A DNA stretch of 64,000 nucleotides from the NCBI RefSeq assembly GCF_016097555.1, contig NC_054708.1:5154462-5218461 (forward strand), written 5' to 3'. The translations under genes were made by a program, and so were the position numbers. Positions 38,801 to 52,100 of this stretch are shown one piece after another. The notes under the pieces are model-generated. The model saw nothing but the letters and a program-made list of their open reading frames with translations, had not been told where the DNA came from and ran no database searches. The first letter of the stretch is position 1. Every line of letters starts with the position of its first letter. The stretch is from Gigantopelta aegis. Lineage: Eukaryota > Mollusca > Gastropoda > Neomphalida > Peltospiridae.

Positions 38801-41800
38801 AGCATGCAAATGTAGACAGCTTGCGGAAAGTTAAATGCTATTTCCCAGATTTATTGAAAATAAGTTTCCATTTGTGGGCGGATTCGTGTACCTAGTTTAA
38901 CAATGCGAAATGTCTGCACGTGTTCATCTTACCAATAGTGATACCAGCAACTGATCCGCCACTTAGTCCGCTAGATTCTGGTGGGCCAGGCTCTAGAAAT
39001 TGAAAAAATAACCCAAACAAATAATAATTATGTTTACCCTCAATGTAACATGGATCAAGGCAAACATATAGTATGCGATTACCTATAGTTATGACACTGA
39101 AATAACACTGTCACCTAAACAATAGTGGTATCAAACGCACGATGGAAGGAAGTATTTTATTTAACGACGCACTCAACACATTTTATTTATGGTTATATGG
39201 CGTCTGACATATGGTTAAGGACCACACAGATACTGAGAGAGGAAACCCGCTGTCGCCACTTCATGGGCTACTCTTTTCGATTAGCAGCAAGGGATCTTTT
39301 ATATGCACTATTCCACAGACAGGATAGTACATACCACGGCCTTGTGGAGCACTGGCTAGAACGAGAAATAGCCCAATGGGTCCACCAACGGGGATCGATC
39401 CTAGACTGACCGCGCATCAAGCGAACGCTTTACCACTGGGCTAAGTCCAGCCCCCAAACGCACGATGGAGCTTATACGGTACAGCTGTTATACTGAACCC
39501 AACATCACTGGACGTAGAGGCTACAATTCTGATACAATTGTGGCATTATTATCATAATATTATTATTGTCATTATTTTTAGTTTTATTATTGTTGATGTT
39601 AATAATATTATAATTATTAATAGCAGCAGTGATAATAATATGACATTGTTATTTTACTTTATTTTATGTTTATTTGTGACGTATTAAGAAATGTTTTTAT
39701 TTTAGATATATGTAATAGAGTGATGTATATGTCTGGGTCTACTAACCCTATATAGCCTAATAACGATATATGGTATAGAGTGATGTATATGTCTGGGTCT
39801 ACTAACCCTATATAGCCTAATAACGATATATGTAATAGAGTGATGTATATGTCTGGGTCTACTAACCCTATATAGCCTAATAACGATATATGTAATAGAG
39901 TGATGTATATGTCTGGGTCTACTAACCCTATATAGCCTAATAACGATATATGTTATAGAGTGATGTATATGTCTGGGTCTACTAACCCTATATAGCCTAA
40001 TAACGATATATGTAATAGAGTGATGTATATGTCTGGGTCTACTAACCCTATATAGCCTAATAACGATATATGTTATAGAGTGATGTATATGTCTGGGTCT
40101 ACTAACCCTATATAGCCTAATAACGATATATGTAATAGAGTGATGTATATGTCTGGGTCTACTAACCCTATATAGCCTAATAACGATATATGTAATAGAG
40201 TGATGTATATGTCTGGGTCTACTAACCCTATATAGCCTAATAACGATATATGCTATGTCAGCATGCCACCATTTGACTCTTTAATAAACAAGTATCATGC
40301 AACTATGCTTCCTGTGACCCGATAGTTCGAAATATTATTATGTCACTGCCTGGTAACACCTCCGTGATAAGCATGATAACCTTGGCATTGCTAGGTGTAA
40401 TCAGGTTATCAGGTTAGAAAGTGAGTTCTGCGCAGTTTTGAAACATTGAGTATGTATAATGTGTATGTAATACATGACACCATGTGGTGTATTGTTGCTA
40501 CTTCAAATATAATATATTACCGGTTCAAACGAAATACGAGCCTAGTCCTTGAGCCGAGGCTTGTTACAAAAAAAGGTTTACTTACGAGTTACGAGGATAA
40601 AGTTAACTGGTTCACTCATGATATCACCATATTGAGATATCAGTTGCATGGTGTAGTTGGTACCAGGTTCGAGTCCAGTCATATCTTCATACACAGCGTC
40701 TTTGTGTAACTTCTTCTTGATCAACTTGCTATCTTTGTTCTTGTAGTTGATCCACATTTCTGTCCGTTCGTAACATGCGGGGGAGTGGTCCCACGTGATC
40801 CTAGCTCCAGTCTGGGTGACTCGCTCGTTACGAACATTCATGGGACCCAGGACTGTAATCATCAGTCAGATTATTAACAGTGCAGTTGTGTAAACTACTA
40901 CAAACCGAAATATTAAATAACCATGTCTAGTCATATCAGAAATATTACTGACGATGTATATATTTTGAAATATTGCTGGTTTTAACGTTCTGTATTCAGC
41001 AACACACATATATGTAGAGATTTATCTCGTCTAACCTAATCTAGTTTTTCTAGTTTTTCTAGTTCAATTCTAATCCTATCTGATTAGTCCATCGATCGCT
41101 AGATCCATTTATTTATATATTGTGTGTGTGTCTTCTTTAGTTTTTCTATTATTTGTTTAGTTTTAAATACTTACAGGCGTCTGTACCATTCAGTGTCAAC
41201 AAATCAGAAACCTGTAAAAGTACAAATATATATTATGATTTTGGATGAAAAGAATGCTACTCCTTTTAACCATTAACAACAAATTAAATAATCTAACATT
41301 AAGTACACTTGTTAAATAGTTTGGCATAGCGTTCTCGAAAGTAGAATGACACTTTACCGTGTATATGTTTTGGGATTAGTTTGGAGTTACGGCAAGCAAT
41401 TGTTAATTATTAACAATCATAATGACTACCCATTCACCAAAACGGACAACAAAACATAGGATATCCGCACAAACACAGAAACTGATATGTATTATTTTTA
41501 ATGCAGATACTATCTATAAACTATGATTTTATGTTTTCATTTTAAAAGCAAATTAAAATTATAATATACTTACTCTGACAGTTCGAACGATAGACAGTAA
41601 GGCATAATTAAAAATCTCAAATCTCAATTCAACTGTCTCGGATTCGAGTCCATCTCTTGGAACCATCAGCCAGCAGTTATTGATATCCAGAACTTGGGTT
41701 TTCTTCTGACACAAGTCAGGTTGGTTATTTGTGCAAAAACAGTTGTCTTGTAACACATCCTTGCATTCTGATTTCTACAAAACACAACGTCAATCGATGT

Positions 41801-44800
41801 TTATCGTGTAGCTAGCAACACAATGCTGACAGTGGCGGATCTAGAAAATCCATTTTGTGGGGGGAGGGGGGGGCAATGACTTGAGGCGGAATGCCAAAGG
41901 AACTTTGGGGGAGATGTAACTGTAAAAAAAAAGAAAATTAATTATCCATAAATTATAACTGTCGTTTAGGTGGGCGAGTCCCTGCCCCCCCCCCCCCCCT
42001 AGATCCGCCGGATCTGGGAAGGTGAGTGTGGGGGTGGCGCCCCCGCTACGTTTTGCTCTTTTTATTCATTTTGGATTTTCTGGATCCGCCACTGCAATGT
42101 AACTTCATATCCATACGATTCGTGTCGTTCATTCATATTGATGATCCACTCACCCAACCCCAATTTTATCTATCACTATGGGTTTTTGTTTTAAAACAAA
42201 CGAATACTTACAGGTATAGTCGGAATACTGTATGAATAAGCCATCATATCAGAAGCTGATTTCAATCGTACAACCGTCATGTTCATTCGATAAATACCGC
42301 TTTCCATGTCAAATACAGTCAGTAAAGCTCTGTTTTAAGAAAACAAGTTACATATATCCACAAAATGTTAGATATGCACACACAGCCAATTGAACCTCTG
42401 ACTAAAGACCTGAATTAGTTATGACAGTTATGAATTTGGCAACATTTATATTTATAGTATGCGGATTCAGGACCGGCATTCTCCGCTACGAGTAGTTCGT
42501 AGATCATATGATATTTCTCGGATGTAAATAGTTTCAGTATGTTTACAAATGCGGGTAAATATTTATAACTTTTAAAAGTGTTCAGATACACACACGAAGA
42601 TCGTAATGGTTTTAAAGCCACAAGTAGACACACTTAATGTATTCATTAAAATCAATATTAAATATACTATATTTTTCGTAGAGAGAGAATAATAATTTTT
42701 AGAAGACATACCTTTCATATTGCTGATTATATTGTAATATATCCAGTGTAGCGTTACTGGTTAATACATGTTTGTGGCCCATAGTGGTTATCCTGATATT
42801 ATACAGAAAATATTATATGGTTACGAATATAGATTTCACTTACATACCTGTGAACATGGACATGTAAAATTAAAAGTAAACTATTGACTTACCGAGATCC
42901 AAATGAGTAATTTCCGAGAATATTTCTTTTAAAGTTAACCTGTTCCAATGCACTTGGTACTGTATCATCAAAATGAACTTTGATCTTATCAGTCTTCCTT
43001 CGACCTGTGATGTCCATAGCTCGAACCCAGATAGTGACAGTGTCTCCTTTGCTTGGATTATTGGGAGTTACAGATGTACTCAGAGTTGAATAAGATAAAT
43101 TTCTCCATCCAGTCGTCGGCTCTAGTTGTCCTCTTCCTCCATTGCTGTCCTTCGCATGGACAACCTCGAACTTAACGATGCCTCGGCTGTTGTCGATGGC
43201 TGTCACTTTCCGTGTACCGTAATTGTCGTCGTCTTCAATTCTCTTCAAGCCATCTTCCAATTGCTGTGGGTAGACTTTCACGAGGTTAAGAAGCTTGTTG
43301 TCTTCATGAATCCTGTTAATGAAATGATCCTTCCAGCTAACGATCAGAGGATTGGATATGTTAGATGTCCAGACATCGTTGCCGAATCCTCTAGCTGAAG
43401 ATACTTCCAGCGCCTCAGAATTAAGTATGATTTCTGACGATGGGTCATACAGACATAAGCGTCTTATAAAGCGAGAGTTGTTTGCCAAATCTGAAGTTTC
43501 CAGAATAAAAGAATACATCCCAACTTCTGTCGGTTGGTAAGACGGCGTCACGCTACTAAGATTTGCGTGCATCACTTCCTCAATCTTCAAGGGTTTTAGT
43601 GGATATTGCTCGTGCAGTCTACCGCTAATGTCTGGCACCAATTTGAAAACTTCCCATGCGTAGCGGAACATACCAGACAGAGAGTCAGTCCAGCCATTCC
43701 AGTTCAAGACAATTGGAGTCTGCAAAAAATTGGAATATTCTAGTTGTGTTTCTGTTATAATCGAGGTTAAGATGCTTGGTTAATATAATCGAAGCCCCTC
43801 GGCATCCAGAACCACACAAATGGTTTACCAAAGGTCATTGTATGAATTGACCTGAAGAGAAAGTGCATATAAAAGATTCTCGCAAAGTCCCATCCCCATG
43901 AATGCCTGGGAAAGGGCATTGCCATTTATAATTTCGTTACAGTTTGTTTTAATTGTAATTTTTAATGGATGGTTTTCATATGTGGTATGGAGTCCCAGCC
44001 ACATGAATATAATCCTATGGAGATATATCAAATAGGTTTTAAAGGTAAAGTTTGTTTTGTTTAACGTCACCACTAGAGCACATTGATTAATTAACCATCA
44101 GATATTGGATGTCAAACATTTGGTAATTCTGACTCGTAGTCATCAAAGGAAACACGCCACATGTTTCCACTAGCAGCAGGGGATCTTTTATATGCACTTT
44201 CCCACAGACAGGAAAGCACATACCACGGCATTGGACCAGTTGTGGTGTACTGATTGGAAAGAAAAAACCCACAATCAGCTGAATGGATCCACTGAGGTGG
44301 TTTGATCCTGCGACGCAATCACCTGAGGCGAGCACTCAACCGACTGAACTAAATCCCCCCCCCCCCCAACGCTATTATAATGAACCCTTATGCTCTTTTC
44401 TGTACTGCAAATACAACTTACCTGTGTTACATGGATGTCATTATCAACGCTAAATATGTTGTCTGCACAGGACGGGTTTTTGAGTTTGCAATGATTCGGT
44501 TTAGCCGTATCAAACCGGAACTCGACAGCCTTAGTCGTCGTTTGTCCCCGAAAATCGTGTGTCTGGTACGGAACATCGGGACGTTCTACATCCACCACCT
44601 CACGATAGCCACCACTCTTTGTCATGAAGGTCATGGTCAGTCTGAAAACAGCAGTGCTCTGTTAATAACATCATTCAAGTAATTATTAATCATACACTAT
44701 TGGATATCAAACATTTGGTAAATCTGACTCGTAATCATTAGAGGAAACCCGCTATATTTTTTCTAATGCAGCAAGGGATTTTTATATGCACTTTCCCACA

Positions 44801-46632
44801 GACAGGAAAACATATACCACGGTCTTGTCCAGTTGTGGTGCACTGGTTGGAATGAGAAAGAGCCCAATCAGCTGAATGGATCCACCAAGGTGGTTTGATC
44901 CTGCGACGCAAGCACTTCGAGCGAGCACTCAACCGACTGAGCTAAATCCCGCGCCCTCAACTAAATAAGAAGAAATAAGTTGTTTTGAAGAGTAATAGAA
45001 AGTTATTATTAGTTTATCCAAGAAAACCATTCTACACAATAAAACAAACAAATTCAAATATTAGGTTGTGTCTGTAATTCATTTAATTAATTATTTTCAA
45101 CCGATGTTCGTGCTTATATCCAATTAAGGTTCAATTACACTGTCCTGGACACACACCTCAGCTATCTAGGCGGTCTGTCCAGGACAGTGGGTTAGTTGTT
45201 AGTGTGAGAGAAGAGGGTGTAGTGGACTTAAACCTACCCATTGAGTCGTTAAAACTCGCTCTGGGTGGGAGCTGGTACCGGGTTTAATTCACAATAATTG
45301 TTCAATGATATCATAAAAATATCTAATGTTAATTGGGTTTGGAAGAATTAACATTATGGATGTCTAAATTATGTGATAAAACTGCAATTAATAGATTAAA
45401 CAGTCTTTAATTACCATTGAAAATACCAGTCATTATGCAGCAATTCTACATCTATCAAATAGTGATTGTATCGTACTGCCGTATATCAGACGTTTGAAGT
45501 GTCTATCTGTTATACCAGTTCTAGATAGGTCATACTATTTACATAATAAACAAACAATATGAAAATATATGTAACTTGAACGTATTTGTGTCCGTTAGAA
45601 ACTATGCATCTCAATTATATGACAAAACAGCATATTTTTGGCCATTTTAACATTTTGTAACTAACTATATCCACATCCCACTGTACATACTACAATCGTG
45701 TTAGGTCAAATGTGATGGCAGTGAAGATACATTAAATAAAAATAATAATAATGTAACCAGTTAAGATTATCTTTCAAATGAAAAATATAAATAATATACA
45801 AGTACCTGTCGCCGTTTTCCAGCTGCCTGTCAAAGTTTGGAAGACTGATACTGCAGTTTACGACATCCGGGGCAGGTGATCTCGGACCAAAATTCAAAGA
45901 TGTAAAGGTCCGATTACACTTGAAGGTTTCATTTTTGCTGACAAATGTCTTGTTAGGGTCTGAAACGATGCCACATAATCGACAATTTCATGTCATTCAT
46001 TCAAATATACAGTTGTTTTCATTGAGCTTGTAAAATACCAATATATGAGATATTCACCCTCCTAGGCTCTGTCTGTAAAACATACTTATATAGTCGAAAT
46101 AAGAGAGACAAAAAGACGAAATTTGTGTTTATTAAAGGGACATACCCTAGTTTTTAAACACTAACACATATTTTTTTTACTATTATAACCGTTTTTGGTA
46201 ACTGAAATCATACTTCACTTCGATGTTTTGGTTTAGATTATCAATCCGTACATTCGAAGTGTGTTTGGTCATCCTGGTGTTTTTAATATCGCAAAATGCA
46301 TTTCTCATATTTTTAAAAACGCACATGCGTCTGAGAAGTCGAGTTTTTAGAGGGTATTTCACCATTTCAAAGTCATAGACCCATGTTTCACCCAACTGTA
46401 ACTTTATCCAAATGTGTTACAGGTTTGTAGATTAGCCAAACTTAGTGTTAATTTTCACGGTTGAAACTAGGGTCTGTCCCTTTAATTTGACAGCACGTCT
46501 GTGATAGGAACCGATGGCAGGTAACTCCACATGAATAATGTTAAAACTCGTACAAAAACATATTTTTTAGTTTTAAACACATACAACACTTTTTACAAAC
46601 GGGTGGATAAAAATTATCCCCCCCCCCCCCCC

Positions 46633-46685
<53 letters not shown>

Positions 46686-49101
46686 CCACCCCCTGCCCCC
46701 AACAACAAACACCCTGGTGTCGTTGCATAAAGCAAAATTTAATTTTAATTAATTAATCATCAGCGTCAAACATTAATTTTGGTAATTCTGACAGATAGTC
46801 TTCAAAGGAATCCTGTTACATTTTTTCGATTAGCAAGAGATCTTTTTTATGCACTTTCTCACCAGTAGGATAGTACATACTTTATATAATGGTTGAGGGG
46901 CAATCCCCCCCCCCCCCCCCCCCGTGATATATAGTGTGATAGCGCATGGAATAATTAAGGGTATGAAAGCAACATTTAAAAATAGCAGTCGTATATTGTT
47001 TTCCAACTGTGTGAGCGCAGTCAAGATATTATATATTTATACTGCAAAATATACTAAAGGAATGCAATACTGTCAAATATGTGTGTTTGTTTGTATGTGT
47101 GTACGCACGCACGCACGCACGCACGCACACAGAGTAAACCATAATATATGCTCAACTGTCTAAAATCTGTCACGCCATATAATGCTGTTTTACGACAGGC
47201 AGCTAACGTCTTCCAGTCGAAAGCTTGTGTCTGAATCCAACATAAGGCATGTACTTTTGTTTGCACATAAATTGCAATAACTTCGACCCTTATATCCAAA
47301 GCACGAAATTACTTATAGTTACGACTAGCATGCTGTATTTAAATTGCAAGCACATATATAATTAAAAGTAGTATTTTTTTCACTGTATACAAAAAAAGGT
47401 CGCAATAAAGATTGTATTGGATTATAATGTATTGTATTGTTTTGTATTGTACTCTACTGTGTCATATCAGCTACAACCACAATTGCCATTCTGGGGAGAT
47501 TTAAGCCCACTACTCTGAGTACTCTCTTGCTATCGACTGACACTTAAACATTAAATTCTGTTCTGGACGGACAGCCCAGATGTGTGGCTGAAGTTAAAAC
47601 CAGGGCAGTGTGGATGTTAAGGATTAAAATTAAATGCCAAGGTAAACGAAAGTAATGTTCACCAAGAGAAATATTACCTTGAAAGGACTGTTTGATCAGT
47701 AAAATATTGACGTCTGCTTCTGTTATGCCAAACGCGACTTCTTTTATCCAGTCGGGTTTAGGCGGGGGATCTTCTCCCATATATTGACTGACAGCTGTCA
47801 CGTTGAGCCAGTTGAACCGATAGCGATTGGTCCATATGAAATCAGTGTCTTTTTGATTGGTCGAGTCTACCAAGAGGGCGTATTGTTCCCACGGATTAGC
47901 TATCCGTCTCATCCAGTATGACATTCTTGCCTGAATAGCGTTGACATCAGGTGCTAATTTGGACCCCACTATCATAGTAATAATAAACATAATAACAACA
48001 ATAATAACAACAATAACAACAATAATAATAATATATATCTATTAGTAGTACTAGTGTTATTACTAGTAGCAGTGGTGGTGTAGTGGTGGTTATGGTAGCA
48101 GCAGCAGCAATAGTAATAGTGGTAGTGGTTGTGGTGATACTACTACTACTACTATTACGTCTTCTACTACTACAACAACAACTACTACTACTACTACCAC
48201 AACTACTACCAATATCAGTAATAAAAAGGACTAGTTAATTTACACAACTTTGTTAAGGGTTCAGTGTTTTGGGTGACCTCATTCGGAACATTAACTAATG
48301 TTTGCATATACGATAGTTTGACACCCAATAGCCGATGCATTTGTCGCGATGGGATGTTAAACATTCATTCATTCATTCATTCATTCCATTCTGAACATAT
48401 ACTTGAATAGTTCTGCAGTTTTCAAACATTTGGAATGAGATCTTTAGAATGAATTGAAGATAAGTTTACGTCTTAACATAAAAAAAAAAAACACAACAAA
48501 ATTATATAACATGCCACTAAAATACAAAAGACAATTCCGAAGTGAATAATATTATCAAAAATAAAAATAATAAAACTATTGAAAACTATTTCCAAATAAA
48601 CACTTGTATCTAGATATAAATATATATTGGAGGGGTTTAGATTATTCATAGCTCACTACGCTTGATTCAACTCACTATCATGACATTTAGGACCTCCAAA
48701 TCCACCCTCACAGGTACACGTGGTGGATGTTCCGTCCGGGTTTCGTTGACACATACCAGGGTAACATGCTGTCAGGTGTGAACATGTCCCTGAAATTTGA
48801 CATCATTATGACGTGAAGCAACAATGCTGGGGATAGATGTTGAGGTGCGCTCGTCCCTCCAAATCCAAAATGTTCGAACGAAAAATGCAATATCAGGCTA
48901 TTCACAAAATGTCCAGTGAAAATATAGACAAAATGGTTCATATTCGAATCGCCCCTGACTATCGTTGACTGTTGTTAAGTTTGCAAACACATACGTTTGG
49001 CATAATTTGTATCATCGACTATTATGTTTATCTCGAGCCACGGATATCTCGAGCTTGGTGGTTCGGTCCCTTCAACATCGAGATACCGAAGTTTGACTGT
49101 A

Positions 49102-49132
<31 letters not shown>

Positions 49133-52100
49133 AGATATAGATATATAGATATACATAACTCGCATAAATACGCAAACAAATTTATAAATCATAATGCCTA
49201 TAATGCACGTTTGGAAATACTTGTTTTCGCTTCAGATAAGTAAATAAAAAATTAGCCATGAAAAGAAAATTAAAAGAAAGAAGAAAACGTTTTATTTAAC
49301 GGCGCACTCAACACATTAAATATGAAACGTTATTGAAGATACAAAACCTGCCTTCAGCAATATATACCATCTTCCACGAGTTAAAAACACAAAACAAATC
49401 AAAACATTTCAAGTAAAGACATTTCTATTTAACGAACACATGCAGTGATGTTATTGTCATGTCAAGTCATGCGGTCAGATACTAGCATTTACTGTTGAAA
49501 ATATTTATGTTTTGTCTAACTTCATTAGTAGATTCTGGTGTAGATACTCACGTCCATCACATCTGTATCCGTCATAGCCAGACGGACAATCACAATGACC
49601 AGGTCTGTCACAGACTCCTCCGTTTTTGCACGATGGATTACAGATAGCTGAAACAGTGATGGCAATATTTTATTTCAAAGAATTCTACTCTAAACTAAAA
49701 CTAAACTGTAGTATTTTGCTAAAAAAAAGTAAGAGCCAGGCCGTAAGCAACGTAAAATAGCACGAGGGTGGTGTTGGGGTGGGTGGGGTTGGGGTGGGTG
49801 AGTAAGAATTGTGGCACAATAATATTGGACTTTCTCGTGATACATGTATCTTTTATTTTTCTAAGTTTGCTGACTAACTACATGGACAGCTAGTTGAGTT
49901 AAAAAAAGACAATTTTTGGTGACATAATAAATGACGAGAACTGACAATAAACACATCTAACTAGAACATAATAACAATATATGTAATACATTAATATGCG
50001 TACAATAAACACATCTAACTAGAACATAATAACAATATATGTAATACATTAATATGCGTACAATAAACACATTGAAGAACATCCGTTGACGTTTTAGAGT
50101 AAGCGCCAAAAACATGGTTCGCACAGAGTGGTCTTACCAAAAGTGGATTATTGGTGTTGTACACATTTAAGTGTTTGCGTGTAAATAATTCAATTTGGCA
50201 TCAAACATGAAAATGGGGTGTTTTGGAATGAACAAAATGTTCTATATTTTATATGTGTAGTAAAACAACATTCGCTTAATTGTTGTATGCTCGGATGAAT
50301 TCGCTGGGAATACTTCAAGGAGTTCTCACACTAAATATTTTATAATATTTCTGTTAAATATTTACAATTCTCCACCTGGACGGAGGAGTCGGCGAACGTC
50401 GACACCTGCGCCCATGACAGGGGTGCGTTACAACAGTTTGTTCCGAATATGCACGTTAAAACCTATGACCTGAACTAACCTGCTTGAAATATTATTCTGT
50501 GTATTCAGATGTTCCATTGTTCTCGGAAACGTTAGAAACGTATTTTGAGCTTGTACTGGCGCGCCCGCACTATGGCAGTGCTCCTACAGATGTGGTGGGA
50601 ACCCTATATCACGGTCAAGACCAGGGTTCCGTTCCACGAACGAATTGTAGCTAAGGTTGATTGTAGTGATTTAAGGTGAGTTTTACAACTGGCACCGTAA
50701 ACTTTACAGCTGTTCCACAAAGCAACCTTACGGTAGTCGTAAGTGCCCCTTTAATTATTAATAGAATTTTTGCAAAGAAGTGCGAATTAGTTAAAAAAAA
50801 AAAATGTTTACCGACTTTTCGGAACATGTTAGATGTATTCATTGGTATGGGACAACCATGAAGTAACTTTGTCAATTTATTCGGTAAGCGATAATTGCCA
50901 AATGCATAAGACATGAGAGTTATCTCCCTTATTTTTGTGTGAAGGTCGTTAGACCTAGACTGTTTTTCATCGATCACAGAGTTTCATAAAAGGTATTTGG
51001 TATATATTAGATCCATTTTTACTGTTAGTATCCTTCTTAGAAAATTATCAAATCATCATCTAACTGCCATTTGACAGCTACGTTAGTGGCTTACAACTGC
51101 CTCGTACCTATTGTAAATTTTCACAGTAATTTACGACGATAGTAAGTTACGCCGTGTCGTGGAACGGGCTGACGATCGTAGAAAAAACTTAAGGTCTCGA
51201 TGGTAGGTATTTACGACAATAGTAGGGCTAAGATCGCTTCGTGGAACAGGGCCCAGTTCTCCTTAAATAAACCTGACATTCATGCATGTCCCCGAGACTC
51301 CGTCATAACTTCTTTGGGACTGTCTACCGGCCTCGGTGGAGTACTGGTTAAGCCACCGGATTATGGCTGGTAGACACTGGTTTCGCATCCCGGTACAGCC
51401 TCCCACCCAGAGCGAGTTTAACGATTCAGTGGGTAGGTGCAAGGCCACTACACTAACTGCTAACAACTAACCCATTATGCTGTACAGACAGTGCATATAG
51501 CTGAGATGTGTGCCGATGAAAGCGTGCTTGAACCTTAATTGGATATAAGCACGAAAATAAGCAGAAATGAATTGAAATGTGGACTGTCTTTTTCACAGAT
51601 TTGATGCTAATGGTAGATCCGTTATTGTCATGAATCTTACGATTTTTATACGCTTTAAATTAGCTATTGTCTGGGGGCATTGCTAGGAGTACATGTATAT
51701 TAACATATTATCGTCGTCGATCTTATCAGCAAAGACCCCTTCAATTTAAAATATGCCCCAGTCTTTCAAAACTTTGTTTTTGTCATTTGTGGTCTCCAAC
51801 TCACCCAAAAACGTTTCCTATACTAGACAGAGTAGCCAGCGAAAGTTGACACATGCGCCCACGACAGGCATGTGCTACAACAGCTTGTTCACAATGTGCA
51901 CGTTGAAACCTATAACCTGACCTGTCTGTTTTGAAGTCTTAATTAGTTATGAGACATAGAGTAATAAGTATAAGCAAGGTCTTACCTACAATACAGTTCG
52001 TTTGATCTGATGAAGTCCCTTTCCAACCGGTACAGCAATAAGGGTCGTATCTATAACGCTCCACCCAATAGGTGCGATAAGAGCAACAGCTGAAAACAAG

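Larger units (their letters stand above)
50377..51926. repeat. pair of ~105-bp dispersed repeats (50377-50482, 51827-51926)
   Basis: Both share GCGCCC(A)TGACAGG-like sequence, then TACAACAG(T/C)TTGTTC and GCACGTT(A/G)AAACCTAT. Same orientation, same intron; family unknown. Confidence 0.7.

Noticed and set aside
39705..40252. CRISPR-like array
   Set aside because: The 60-bp units are head to tail with no unique spacers, in an intron of a eukaryotic gene; this is a satellite.
44087..44932. several 60-120 codon minus frames
   Set aside because: Apart from exon 7 (44422-44641), these are readings through two SINE copies.
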